DNA of 64,000 bases from Chryseosolibacter sp964551035 (lineage in GTDB: Bacteria > Bacteroidota > Bacteroidia > Cytophagales > Cyclobacteriaceae), in NCBI GenBank assembly GCA_964551035.1, contig CAZKBK010000015.1:1-64000 (forward strand), given 5' to 3'. The translations under genes and the position numbers were made by a program. The notes beneath the pieces were generated by a model. The model ran no database searches. It worked only from the letters and a program-made list of their open reading frames with translations, and was not told where the DNA came from. Below are positions 16,996 to 26,356 of the stretch, piece after piece. The stretch's first letter is position 1; every line of letters starts with the position of its first letter.

Positions 16996-18987
16996 ATGTG
17001 GAAAATTATTAAATGGCTCGTGATCTTGTCGGTGGTTGCGGGCGCTGGCTGGTTTGCTTATCAATGGCAACGAGACCCCGGGGTGGCCTCCTCCAACGCC
17101 TTTGCGTTCGTGCCGGCGGATGCGGTGTTCTGTATCACTACGGATGACCCAATTGCCGCCTGGCGCAAAGTTTCGGATTCGCACACATGGGGTCACCTGC
17201 AGGGAAACGCCTACTTTGCCTCCATTGGCAGTTCGATCAACCACATCGACTCGCTGATGAGGGAGAATCCGCTTTTGTTTGAACTTATCGGATCCCGTTC
17301 CCTGGTGATGTCTGCGCACATGACCGGCCTGAAGCAATACGAATTCCTGTTCATGGTCGACCTCGGAGAGGCCGCCGGAATCACGTTTCTGAACGAGTAT
17401 GTCGCCGACTTCGGCGCCAGCGGCTATCAGGTAAGTCGTGAAACCTGGAACGGTGTGGACCTCATCACGGTCCGGAATTCCAGCGACAAGTCAAACCTGT
17501 ACATTGGCTTTCCGGGAAGGTTCCTCGTTACTTCTTATAACCGCTCGATTCTTATCAATTCCCTGCGTGCTGCCGCCGACACCGCAGTGCTTGCGCGCGG
17601 AAAATTCAGTAAAGAGCGTGTCCCCGATCTCGACGACGGATTAATGCGCATTTATATCGACTATGCGCAACTACCCAAATTTGTCGGATCGTATAGTAAC
17701 GACGGGAGGGAATACCTCGGTGAGCTCGGTAAGAGCCTGGGAACAACCGTACTCAACGTTACGTTCCAGGATGATCTTCTGAAGGCCCACGGCCGGACTT
17801 CCGTTATAGATACGATGCCATCGTATGTTCGCGCGCTCACCACTTCGGGAGACGGACCGACTGAATTCGTTTCGATTGCCCCACAGCGCACGGCGTTCGC
17901 ATTTGCCCTGGGTTTTGAGTCTTTCGGTAATTTCTTTTCTGCCTTTGAAAATAACCTTCGCCGGGACATCGGGGAATACGAGACTTATGAGGCCAGCCTT
18001 GAGCAGGTCGAAAACTACCTGGACATCGATTTGCGCGAAGATTTCATCGGATGGATTGGCGATGAAGTCGCTGTTATTGAAATGGAGTCCACCGTAGGAG
18101 AGAAAGCCCTTGAAACTGCACTCGTGCTGAAGGCGCAGAACATCGAAGTGGCTCGCGACCGCCTGGCGCATATTGAAAAAATGCTGAAGCGGAAAACGCC
18201 GGTTAAGTTCAAGACGGTCAGCTACCGGGGATACCAGATCAATTACCTCAGCATGAAGGGAATGTTTCGGGTGTTGTTTGGGAAATTCTTTGCCAGGTAC
18301 GACAAGCCCTACTTCACGATCGTCAATAATTTTGTGATTTTCAGCAACCACCCGCAGACGCTTGAAGGCATCATTGACGATTATCTTGAGGACAATACCC
18401 TCGGCAGATCGGACGAATTCCTTGCGTTTCGCCGGGAGTTTGCCAATGAAGGCGCCGCGTTTGTGTACGCCAATACGCCGGCGTTATTTGAAACCATGAA
18501 GGAACTGGCCGACGAGGAGGTCCGGGCGGCGATGGAAGAGAACCGCGACTACATCGTCAGCTTCCGCCATGTGGGCTTTCAACTCGTTCCCGATGGTGAT
18601 GGTTTTTTCACGACGCTCGCCGAGCAATTCAACGCGGTGACGGCGGATGAGAATCTCTCAACAACCCCATTTACGGTAACCGCTGTGGATGAATCCACCA
18701 CCAACGAGGTTGATCCGATGGCCCTACCGGGAATTTACATCGATGACCTCAATGCTTCAACGCATACGTCCTGGTACAACGACAGTACCGTGCACTACAG
18801 CGTGGGCGTGCGTAATGGCTTCAAGGATGGCCCTTACGTGGAATATTATCCGGATGGTATTATGAAGTTGAAAGGCCATTTCAGGATGGGCAAACGTGAA
18901 GGCACGTGGCGGTTGTTCGACGAAGACGGTGAACTCCTGCTGAAAAGGGTGTACCACCTGGATCGCATCAGGAAGGAAAAAAATTGA
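16996..18987 (+). CDS. DUF3352-type protein with MORN-like tail
   Basis: 663 residues. One N-terminal membrane anchor (W-L-V-I-L-S-V-V-A-G-A-G-W-F) holds a large exported domain typical of DUF3352 proteins (F-V-P-A-D-A-V-F-C-I near the N-terminus; repeated paired-strand blocks with G-D-E-V-A-V-I-E). The final ~65 residues carry MORN/YwqK-like repeats (G-F-K-D-G-P-Y-V-E-Y-Y-P-D-G, then G-K-R-E-G-T-W-R-L-F-D-E-D-G). The combination suggests a surface-exposed structural protein. The reaction, if any, is unknown. Confidence 0.8.
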   Translation: MWKIIKWLVILSVVAGAGWFAYQWQRDPGVASSNAFAFVPADAVFCITTDDPIAAWRKVSDSHTWGHLQGNAYFASIGSSINHIDSLMRENPLLFELIGSRSLVMSAHMTGLKQYEFLFMVDLGEAAGITFLNEYVADFGASGYQVSRETWNGVDLITVRNSSDKSNLYIGFPGRFLVTSYNRSILINSLRAAADTAVLARGKFSKERVPDLDDGLMRIYIDYAQLPKFVGSYSNDGREYLGELGKSLGTTVLNVTFQDDLLKAHGRTSVIDTMPSYVRALTTSGDGPTEFVSIAPQRTAFAFALGFESFGNFFSAFENNLRRDIGEYETYEASLEQVENYLDIDLREDFIGWIGDEVAVIEMESTVGEKALETALVLKAQNIEVARDRLAHIEKMLKRKTPVKFKTVSYRGYQINYLSMKGMFRVLFGKFFARYDKPYFTIVNNFVIFSNHPQTLEGIIDDYLEDNTLGRSDEFLAFRREFANEGAAFVYANTPALFETMKELADEEVRAAMEENRDYIVSFRHVGFQLVPDGDGFFTTLAEQFNAVTADENLSTTPFTVTAVDESTTNEVDPMALPGIYIDDLNASTHTSWYNDSTVHYSVGVRNGFKDGPYVEYYPDGIMKLKGHFRMGKREGTWRLFDEDGELLLKRVYHLDRIRKEKN

Positions 18988-19023
18988 CGGCCCGCAGGCA
19001 TCAATTTTTCCGCAACGCGTTCA

Positions 19024-19758
19024 ATGAGAATCCATGCGATCGGGACCGGCGATGCCTTCGGGTCAGGCGGGCGGTTCAACGCCTGCACGCTGGTGACAAC
19101 CCGCGAACTTACCTTCTGCGTGGATTTTGGCGCGTCATCGCACGTGGCGCTGAAGAAATTCGGCCGTCGGTGCGACGAGATAGACACGGTCTTACTGACA
19201 CATCTGCACGGCGATCATTTTGGTGGCCTTCCTTTTCTCATTATGGAGTCACACATGCGCAGGAGGACGCGACCGCTTCAGATCATCGGCCCCAAAGACA
19301 CCAGGGAGCGCACGCTTCTCATATTGGAGCTGTTCTTTTACCTGCGGGAAGCATCCATTGGCTTTCCCCTGAAGTTCCGCGAATATGAGGGGAATACGGT
19401 CATTAGAGAAGACGCCCTAGAGATCATGACCTTTCCCGCCGTGCACGTACCGGAGGCGCACCCTCATGCGTTGCGCATTCGCGTCGGGAGAAACACGATC
19501 GCATTCTCGGGAGATACGGAATGGAACGATTTCCTCCTTCCCCTGGCGGCGGATGCGGAAGTCTTCATTTGCGAAGGGTCATCCGTTGGAACTACATCGG
19601 GTCACATGTCGGTCAGGCAGCTGTGGGAAAATCGCCATATGCTACGCGCGGGGAAAGTGTATCTGAACCACCTCGGTGCGACCGTTCTCGACGAGATCGA
19701 TCAGGTTCACTTTCCCATTCTGAATGACGGCGACCTCATCGAGGTTGGCGAAAATTAA
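19024..19758 (+). CDS. RNase Z-like MBL-fold hydrolase
   Basis: 244 residues, cytosolic, metallo-beta-lactamase fold of the RNase Z/ElaC-like group. It begins with I-G-T-G-D-A-F-G-S-G-G-R, carries the intact metal motif T-H-L-H-G-D-H and the later ligands in F-S-G-D-T-E-W and L-N-H-L. The His-rich flexible arm needed for tRNA processing in true RNase Z is not evident, so a small-molecule hydrolase is equally likely. It starts 36 bases after the DUF3352 gene and may be co-transcribed with it. Confidence 0.85.
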   Translation: MRIHAIGTGDAFGSGGRFNACTLVTTRELTFCVDFGASSHVALKKFGRRCDEIDTVLLTHLHGDHFGGLPFLIMESHMRRRTRPLQIIGPKDTRERTLLILELFFYLREASIGFPLKFREYEGNTVIREDALEIMTFPAVHVPEAHPHALRIRVGRNTIAFSGDTEWNDFLLPLAADAEVFICEGSSVGTTSGHMSVRQLWENRHMLRAGKVYLNHLGATVLDEIDQVHFPILNDGDLIEVGEN

Positions 19759-19791
19759 AATTCCCCCGACGTACCGGTGGCAGGAGGTACA

Positions 19792-19842
19792 GCCGCCAGC
19801 GTTGACAGCAAAACAGATGTGGCCGTAGTAGGTGAACTTCAT
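19792..19842 (-). pseudogene. N-terminal remnant of an MBL-fold (UPF0173-like) gene
   Basis: Reading leftward from the ATG at 19842, the first 17 codons give M-K-F-T-Y-Y-G-H-I-C-F-A-V-N-A-G-G. This closely matches how UPF0173 metal-dependent hydrolases begin (M-K-x-T-Y-Y-G-H-x-C-F). After that the frame continues to 19642 but has no metal motifs and runs antisense into the end of the neighbouring MBL gene. I read it as the 5' stub of a deleted gene. The match is from memory and only 17 residues long. Confidence 0.45.
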
Positions 19843-19945
19843 GAAGGAAATTTAGGCCATTGCGCCGGGAATACACGTACGCCGGCTGGACGAGGACCAA
19901 TCGTGCCGGCATGGTTTTTTCGCGCCCCTTGAAAATCGAGGAGTC

Positions 19946-20152
19946 ATGGTATCGAACAAACGCAGGGATTTTGGCGACCGAAGCAGCATCGACCTGGAGC
20001 ACCCTCAGGAGATACGGTATATGCAATATAAGTTTCCCTGGTTCACCCGTGCCGAAATCGTGCAGGCCATCAAGGACCATGGTCCTGACAGAGACCATGT
20101 GATTCGATATCTGGAACAAAAGGGTAAAGCCGGAAAGACGAAGACTACTTAG
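19946..20152 (+). CDS. DUF3606-type small protein
   Basis: 68 residues, basic at the end. It matches the DUF3606 pattern: an R-S-S-I-D-L opening, W-F-T-R-A-E-I-V-Q-A-I-K-D-H-G in the middle and a V-I-R-Y-L helix. These small proteins are widespread in soil bacteria and have no assigned function. A GAGGAG purine run sits directly upstream of the ATG. Confidence 0.8.
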   Translation: MVSNKRRDFGDRSSIDLEHPQEIRYMQYKFPWFTRAEIVQAIKDHGPDRDHVIRYLEQKGKAGKTKTT

Positions 20153-20394
20153 AAATCGCCACCACGATAATTCAGCTGTGAATCTTTATCGTAGGGCATG
20201 CACTGCGATCGGCGCAATCCGGGAAAATATCTCATCATCCCTTCGGGAAATCGCGGCCGTCCGTGAGTCGGTATAATAGCTTCGTCACGCCATTACCGGC
20301 CGGCGCGTCGGGGCCGCTTGAATACCAATATTTCTATTTACCTGAAGCGACCGTGGTTCGGCAAGCGAGTTATTCATGAACACCCTTTCTCTTG

Positions 20395-21657
20395 ATGAAA
20401 GTTCTCCTGGTGGTTGTATTTCTTGCAGTCCTCTGCAACTCCTGCAGTCTGGAAAACAGGGGAGACAGTGCACAGGCCGAAGCAGACCTCATAAAAATAA
20501 CCGGCAACTTGCAAGCGGCGGACAGCGGTTCGCGCAATGAGCCGGGAGTTGCAAGGCTATCAACGGTATCTGATGGATTATGGGGGAAAGATTACATTCG
20601 TTTTGTCCTCGAACAGCAGGAGCGAGCCGATGGTCCGGACGGAAAGTTCTATTTGACATCCTTTTCAGGATCGGGTAACCTCGATCGTTATGTATTCCGG
20701 GGCATGAGCGATGCGTCGGGGCTCGTGCTTCTGCAGCGGTCATTTTCGTCGCCCACGCGTAAGGCGACCGACCAAATTTTTTTGAAGGAGGGCAGGATTG
20801 TAGCATCCCGGCACACGGCTGTTGAAGTCGTGCCGGATAGAGATGGTACGCAGTTGTCAGCCCGGGAGTGGTTGACGGACTGGAACCAGACCCGCGTGAT
20901 GCGCGCGCAGGGCCGCTCTGCACTTCGTGTAATAGACAGGAAAGACGGCGTGGACGCCGGAGTCTCCTGGGAAGGGGTGGACTTTCAATCCATAGACCGG
21001 ATGGGTTCAGCAAAGCGCGTGGGACATGTGGTGGCGGTTGTCACGGCGGTCCTGACCGGAAGCGCATGTATGGATGCCGTGTTCCTCGAACGACGTGGAG
21101 ATTACCTGTATTTCGGAAGGCCGGATGGAGAGCCGGTGAGTCTGTCGATGGGGGATGGGAACGCATTTGTGCAGGCCTTAGCTTCACCGGAAAACCGGGG
21201 TGCCGCCGTTCATCTGGACATTCAACGGAAACATACCGGAGGAGAGGACGGAAAGGCCGTCGAATTGGAAGTGCACGGAGGCTACTTTCAGATGGACGCG
21301 ATAACGTCATCCGGCGAGGGAGGAGATATCAACAGCCTGATGGCGAACTATCTGGGGCAGTACGAGGAGGCACGCTACGCGGAGGCGCGATACGTCCGTT
21401 CCGGAACGGGACAGCGGCTGACCTTGAGTGACTCCGTCGGCACGGTCATCCTCGTTCAGTCTCCCGGAAAAAAATTCAGGTCGCCAATCCGGCACATAAG
21501 CGCATTTTACCAGCGTGGCGGACCTGTTCGCCTCCGGGCATGCGTGGAGGGCGGCCTGACTTTGGTAACCGCAACAGATGTTGTCCTCTGCTTGCAGGAT
21601 ATCGGCGGTCACGCCACTTACTTTATTCGAAAAGAGGCAGACCATAAGCTTCCCTGA
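20395..21657 (+). CDS. Hypothetical lipoprotein
   Basis: 420 residues, no family recognised. The ATG at 20395 gives a lipoprotein signal ending L-C-N-S-C. The mature part is beta-rich with many Gly and Asp. It has a short hydrophobic stretch near 210-225 (V-A-V-V-T-A-V-L-T-G-S-A-C) and ends near a C-L-Q-D-I-G-G-H segment. It stands alone, and the 242 bases before it hold nothing I can identify. Confidence 0.7.
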   Translation: MKVLLVVVFLAVLCNSCSLENRGDSAQAEADLIKITGNLQAADSGSRNEPGVARLSTVSDGLWGKDYIRFVLEQQERADGPDGKFYLTSFSGSGNLDRYVFRGMSDASGLVLLQRSFSSPTRKATDQIFLKEGRIVASRHTAVEVVPDRDGTQLSAREWLTDWNQTRVMRAQGRSALRVIDRKDGVDAGVSWEGVDFQSIDRMGSAKRVGHVVAVVTAVLTGSACMDAVFLERRGDYLYFGRPDGEPVSLSMGDGNAFVQALASPENRGAAVHLDIQRKHTGGEDGKAVELEVHGGYFQMDAITSSGEGGDINSLMANYLGQYEEARYAEARYVRSGTGQRLTLSDSVGTVILVQSPGKKFRSPIRHISAFYQRGGPVRLRACVEGGLTLVTATDVVLCLQDIGGHATYFIRKEADHKLP

Positions 21658-21678
21658 CCGAAGCAAGGCCGCGACACC

Positions 21679-21771
21679 TTACCCTTCGAACGGAATGTCA
21701 CGTCGCGGGTCGGGTTTGCCGGGAGTGGCTTCTTCGACAAAGGCATGCGCAATATGGCGCAGCGCTTGCGG
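21679..21771 (-). other. In-frame open segment after the DoxX stop
   Basis: Directly after the TGA of the DoxX gene the same frame stays open for 30 codons, ending at TAA 21681-21679. It reads P-Q-A-L-R-H-I-A-H-A-F-V-E-E-A-T-P-G and then K-P-D-P-R-R-D-I-P-F-E-G, which looks protein-like. It could be the leftover end of a former neighbouring gene or a readthrough tail. A chance open frame cannot be excluded. Confidence 0.3.
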
Positions 21772-22182
21772 TCATTCCACGGCGGCTACTTTCTCTTCGC
21801 GCACGACAGAATTCCGCATAGCAAGCCGTTTATGGTGATATACGTAGGAGACCGCGAACACCGCGAATATGAGAAGCATAAATGCCATTCCCGGCTGCAG
21901 TCCGTCCACGGCGATTCCTGAATAAGTTGCCCCGATCAGGTCAAATGCCAGCCCTGCGTATGCCCACTCAGTGATGCGTGGGAAGCCCGGGACGAGAATC
22001 CCGATGACTCCAAGGGTTTTTGCGACGCCGAGAAAGGCGATGATATACTGTGGATAGCCAAGCTTACCCGAAATGAAGTCTATGGCGTCCGGCACTACGA
22101 TGATGTCGGGAATGGCCGTAGATAGCATAAACCCCCCGAAGAGGATAGTCACGCTCCAGTAAATCAGGTTAATCTTTTTCAT
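21772..22182 (-). CDS. DoxX family membrane protein
   Basis: 136 residues with four membrane helices, the DoxX-like layout (L-I-Y-W-S-V-T-I-L-F-G-G; then L-G-V-A-K-T-L-G-V-I-G-I-L-V-P-G-F-P-R-I-T-E-W-A-Y-A-G). The family is linked to thiosulfate:quinone oxidoreductase subunits and, in many bacteria, to redox or oxidative stress; this group is uncharacterised. An operator-like element matching those at the GlxA-type regulator lies 70 bp upstream, the same distance as at the RibD-like gene. Confidence 0.87.
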   Translation of the reverse strand: MKKINLIYWSVTILFGGFMLSTAIPDIIVVPDAIDFISGKLGYPQYIIAFLGVAKTLGVIGILVPGFPRITEWAYAGLAFDLIGATYSGIAVDGLQPGMAFMLLIFAVFAVSYVYHHKRLAMRNSVVREEKVAAVE

Positions 22183-22251
22183 TGGTAAATTGGTTTTTGG
22201 TGGTGCTGTCAGATCAAAGATCGCACGCCATCATTGATTTTCCGATGAAAA

Positions 22252-22282
22252 GATCCGCCAAAAAGGGGGGGTGATCGCGCCA
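22252..22282 (+). promoter_or_regulatory. Operator-like 31-bp element upstream of doxX-like gene
   Basis: TCCGCCA core, then GGG, GAT and GCG-CA at the same spacing as the elements at 13432 and 13515; 17 of the 23 positions those two share are matched. It is 70 bp upstream of the DoxX start, in the same orientation to its gene as copy 1 is to the RibD-like gene. Probable third site of the same regulator. Confidence 0.5.
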
Positions 22283-22439
22283 AATTTCCCAACGATGCGG
22301 TTGAGAACTTCCAGGCCGTCTTCTTTATAAAGAGTAGGGGACGTTTGTCGCGAGTAGTTGATGGTCCCACGGGTGATCGTTAATGGCTGCTTCGCGCTCA
22401 CTGGCAACGCCGGGGATTCTCAACATCCGACAGGTTTTA

Positions 22440-22736
22440 TCAGAGGTCATATCCGCCCGTGCAATCGAGGCATGCGTTGGCATACCCATCGTATTCGTCA
22501 TAGGCCGCGCCGGGCTTACCAAACAGCGTGATGACCCGGTCCATCCGTATGGTTTTCTCGGTGTCCATTTGTAGAAACAAGCCCTCATCGGATTCTTTCA
22601 GGCCCGTGATCCTGCCTTCTTCCGACTCGACCTCATCATGAGCATCAAAATAGAATACTTTTCCACGATTGCCCTTTTGAATTTGCGCTTCCGCGATTTC
22701 GCGGTATACGTACTGAACAGGTGAGTAGCTTTGCAT
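22440..22736 (-). CDS. Hypothetical protein
   Basis: 98 residues from ATG 22736. Soluble and acidic, with beta-prone segments (G-K-V-F-Y-F-D-A-H-D-E-V) and a Cys pair near the end (C-L-D-C-T-G-G). No family recognised and no clear operon partner. Confidence 0.6.
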   Translation of the reverse strand: MQSYSPVQYVYREIAEAQIQKGNRGKVFYFDAHDEVESEEGRITGLKESDEGLFLQMDTEKTIRMDRVITLFGKPGAAYDEYDGYANACLDCTGGYDL

Positions 22737-23023
22737 AACCAATATTTCTTGCCCTAATATCCAACAACCGCACGCGCCAATAAATTCCTTCCAACCAGCC
22801 GTATCCGCTACGTCGACGTCATCGCGTGGACGGAGGCATTAGGATCGCAATTTGTGTGGTTGTCAATATCGTGAATTGCGGCAAACTAGCTTAACACGGG
22901 ACGAAATAGAATTCAGCGGGCATAAGAATTTATCCACACACTGACGAAGACCTGAAATTTTTTCAAAGGCGCAGGTTGACCATTGTGAATTGACGGGATG
23001 TGTGGAGTGAAATTTTTTAACCT

Positions 23024-25303
23024 GTGAAGTACGTTTATCTGGCTTGCTTGATTTTTCCGCTTGCTGCCCAGGCCCAGCAAATCGATGTAAGGGGTATCGT
23101 GAAAACCGCCGAAAATGAACGGCTACCGTTGGCGAGCATTATAGTCTATCCCGACAGCGTGATCCTCGGCACCGATGCCGATGGCGAGTACGCGATGCGC
23201 GTCAGGCGTGGGATCAAGACGTTTTACGTGTCCTACACGGGCTTCGAGTCGCAAACGAGAACCATTGACCTCACCCGGGACACCGTCATGCATTTTGCGA
23301 TGCGGGCCCTTGTGAATCAACTGGACGAGGTGGTGGTTACCGAGGATCGGTACTCCAACGCTGATATTTTCGAGGCTTCGAGTTCCGGTACATACATCAT
23401 CACGCAAAAGGATCTCTACCGCATGCCGTCGTTTATGGGCGAACCGGATCCGCTTCGGACGATGCAACTACTGCCCGGAGTGGTGCGGGGAATGGAGGGA
23501 AGTTCGGATACGTTTGTCAGGGGGGGCGCTGCCGACCAGAATCTTGTGCTACTTGATGGTGCTCCGATATACAATACAAATCACCTGCTGGGTTTTATGT
23601 CCGTTTTTAATCCCGACATCATTGAAAATGTGGAGATGATCAACGGCGGCTTCCCGGCTTCGTTCGGCGGACGCCTGTCCTCGGTGCTGAACATAAACAC
23701 GGTGGCGGACATTCCTGAAAAGCGCACGATTTCGGCCGACGTCGGCATGATCGCTTCCCGGCTCCGCATCGAACAACCGGTGGTAAAAGACAAAGTCAGC
23801 GTGTGGGTCGCGGGACGCCGCAGTTACATCGACTATGTTTTGAAGAACCTCACCAATCGCCGCGTGCCCTACCACTTCTCAGATGTCAACGCCAAGGTGA
23901 TCTATCACCCTACGGAAACGGATCACATTGAGGTCAGCCACTTTTCGGGGGAAGATTTTCTCGATTTCTTCCGCGACAAGAACGGCGATGGCCAGGGGAT
24001 GGTCACGAATTTCACCTCAACCAACTCGAGTCAGACCTTCAAATGGAAACATTTTATACCAGGTGGGTGGGAGAACCATCTTTCCATGTTCCGAACCCAC
24101 TACAAGTACAACACCCGGAACGCCTACAAGAAGTACCTTGTGTCCGCGCACTCAGAGATTGAGGATTACGGGGTAAAGTACTTTATCAAGAAACGCGCGG
24201 ACGCAAGCGATGCGACTACGGACCTGGGGATGGAGTGGATCCGTCACGAACTCAGCCCCAACGTGTTGAATTCCGAAGGAACAATCTCTGATTTTCTCAA
24301 ATCGGATTCACTACAAGGTCAGATCGTACAGGAGCTGGCGGCGTATGCCCAGCACGAATGGACCGTGGCTCCGTTTCTTAAAATGAACGCAGGCTTCCGT
24401 GGATCGATGGCCATCACCGGCAATCGGCGATATTTTGTCCCCGAGCCACGCTTTTCGGCACGCTTCGAGTTGTCGCCTTCAAACGCCATCAAACTGAATT
24501 ATTCCCGTATGGCGCAATTTATACATCGGGTGTCGAACTCGGCAATAACATCACCCATCGATATATGGTATCCGGTAACCGACGACCTGAGGCCTCAGAC
24601 GGCCCATCAGTTTACCATGGCCTGGGAACGTTTTTCTCCTGACGCCAAACTCTTCCTGAGCCTTGAGGGATATTATAAGATGATGGATGACCTCATTTCT
24701 TACGAAGAAGGAACAAACCTTCTCTTTAAGTCGGATTTCGTATCCAGGCTCATCCAGGGAAAAGGAAAGGCCTATGGGATGGAGTTCTTGCTGCGCAAGG
24801 ATGCGGGGAAGTTTACGGGATGGATCAGCTATTCTCTTTCATGGTCTTGGCGCCAGTTCGACGCGCTTAACAACGGGAGGTGGTTCCACGCCCGATATGA
24901 CCGAAGGCACAATGGTGCAGTGGTTGCCCAGCATTTGCTGGGTAAACGGTGGGCGGCCTCCATTGTTTTTGAGTTCATTTCAGGGTCAAGATTTACCCCG
25001 CAGATTGGTCAATATGCCGCCATGGCCCCGAACATGGCAGGTATCGACCTGGTTCCCCTTTACGCCGGCATCAACAGCGTGAAACTCACCGACTCTCACC
25101 GCCTCGATATGGGGTTAAAGTTTTTCAGCAAACCTTCGTCGAAAGTCAAGTGGAACCTGTCTGCCGGCGTCTACAATGTCTATAACCGCGCAACCCCCGT
25201 TGGCATTTTCATAGAGGAGAACGATCAGAACAATGGCCTTACCTATGTACAGCCCGGGCTATTTGGCCTGCTGCCTTTCGTAAGTTGTGGCCTTAAATTT
25301 TAG
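23024..25303 (+). CDS. TonB-dependent receptor with carboxypeptidase-like N-domain
   Basis: 759-residue outer-membrane receptor. It has a signal peptide (cleavage after A-Q-A-Q). Residues about 22-105 are a carboxypeptidase-D regulatory-like domain (V-R-G-I-V-K-T-A-E-N-E-R-L-P-L). Residues about 115-225 are the plug, with V-R-G-G-A-A-D-Q-N-L-V-L-L-D-G-A-P-I-Y-N and G-F-P-A-S-F-G-G-R-L-S-S. The rest is a beta barrel ending in Phe. The start is GTG. It is paired 10 bases away with a DUF4249 lipoprotein, the usual Bacteroidota partnership, so it likely imports a TonB-driven substrate that cannot be named from sequence. Confidence 0.93.
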   Translation: MKYVYLACLIFPLAAQAQQIDVRGIVKTAENERLPLASIIVYPDSVILGTDADGEYAMRVRRGIKTFYVSYTGFESQTRTIDLTRDTVMHFAMRALVNQLDEVVVTEDRYSNADIFEASSSGTYIITQKDLYRMPSFMGEPDPLRTMQLLPGVVRGMEGSSDTFVRGGAADQNLVLLDGAPIYNTNHLLGFMSVFNPDIIENVEMINGGFPASFGGRLSSVLNINTVADIPEKRTISADVGMIASRLRIEQPVVKDKVSVWVAGRRSYIDYVLKNLTNRRVPYHFSDVNAKVIYHPTETDHIEVSHFSGEDFLDFFRDKNGDGQGMVTNFTSTNSSQTFKWKHFIPGGWENHLSMFRTHYKYNTRNAYKKYLVSAHSEIEDYGVKYFIKKRADASDATTDLGMEWIRHELSPNVLNSEGTISDFLKSDSLQGQIVQELAAYAQHEWTVAPFLKMNAGFRGSMAITGNRRYFVPEPRFSARFELSPSNAIKLNYSRMAQFIHRVSNSAITSPIDIWYPVTDDLRPQTAHQFTMAWERFSPDAKLFLSLEGYYKMMDDLISYEEGTNLLFKSDFVSRLIQGKGKAYGMEFLLRKDAGKFTGWISYSLSWSWRQFDALNNGRWFHARYDRRHNGAVVAQHLLGKRWAASIVFEFISGSRFTPQIGQYAAMAPNMAGIDLVPLYAGINSVKLTDSHRLDMGLKFFSKPSSKVKWNLSAGVYNVYNRATPVGIFIEENDQNNGLTYVQPGLFGLLPFVSCGLKF

Positions 25304-25313
25304 ACGAGTAAAT

Positions 25314-26174
25314 ATGATGAGGCGAAGGAATACAGGCGCGTTATTTATTTTTTTGGCTTGCGCGGCCTCGATGTGGGTGGGATGCAATCCCGTGGCGCTG
25401 GAGATTGATAATATCGATGCCCCCGAACCGCAGATCGTTGTTTCATCGCTCATTCTTCAGGACAGTTCCGTATGCGTGTTACTTACCCGCTCGATCAGTG
25501 CGCTGGAAGCCAACCATGAGAGCGAGCCGGCCGACTTGATCCGGCGCGTGGCAATCAACGACGCCGAGGTAACGATCGCTTCCGCGGGAAAAATTTATCC
25601 CCTAACGCTCCTGCAGGACGGCACTTATCAAGCCAAAGACATCCCACTCGAAGTCGGACAGAGCTACGACCTGAAGGCAGTCAGCCGATCGATGGGTGAG
25701 GTCACCGCGACGGCCGTCATGCAGCCCCCGGCTTTTTTCGGGAAGGTTGCCGCCAAGGCCGTGATCTATCCGGTCGAGAACCACTGGCTCAACGCAGTTT
25801 ATGGGCTCAAGGATGGAGAACCCGAAAACTATTACATCATCAGCATCCAAAAGGCGAAACGAAAAAGCCTTATGGAGCGTGTCATTAATCCGCGGGCCTA
25901 TACGAGGGTCCTCGATGACACGCGATTCTCAGGCGAAACATTCGAGGAAGCGGTGGTCATCACCGACGCCTGGTTCGCGAAAGGCGACAGCATTGCGTTT
26001 ACGCTTTCCAATGTGAGCCGCGCGTATTATGAGTATGTGAAACTCCGGGTTGAGAACGAACTTGAACTCGTCCAGTACTTTGCCGAACCGATCACGTATC
26101 CAACCAACATTCACGGCGGCCGGGGATTCTTTAATATGTACTACTCCGATCTGCGTATCGTACTTGCACAGTGA
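25314..26174 (+). CDS. DUF4249 lipoprotein
   Basis: 286 residues. ATG 25314 (a second ATG follows at once) opens a lipoprotein signal with lipobox W-V-G-C. The mature sequence matches DUF4249: P-Q-I-V-V-S-S-L-I near the start, a D-A-E-V-T-I strand, Y-x-L-x-A, and a C-terminal N-I-H-G-G-R-G-F-F. These lipoproteins lie on the outer membrane next to TonB receptors and are thought to help capture the ligand. The gene follows the receptor by 10 bases. Confidence 0.88.
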   Translation: MMRRRNTGALFIFLACAASMWVGCNPVALEIDNIDAPEPQIVVSSLILQDSSVCVLLTRSISALEANHESEPADLIRRVAINDAEVTIASAGKIYPLTLLQDGTYQAKDIPLEVGQSYDLKAVSRSMGEVTATAVMQPPAFFGKVAAKAVIYPVENHWLNAVYGLKDGEPENYYIISIQKAKRKSLMERVINPRAYTRVLDDTRFSGETFEEAVVITDAWFAKGDSIAFTLSNVSRAYYEYVKLRVENELELVQYFAEPITYPTNIHGGRGFFNMYYSDLRIVLAQ

Positions 26175-26356
26175 TTCCGGCGCACGGGCCCGACCGTTTG
26201 TGGACCGGGGCGCCGATCGGGCTGCAAATCCCATGTGGATGCGGTGAATCCAAAGCGCCGTTCTGCCGCTGAACATTTCCGCCCAACAGAAATCCATTGG
26301 CCGCCGGGAATTTTTTCTCCTTATTTCAGTTGCTTTATTGAAACTAACCCAATACT

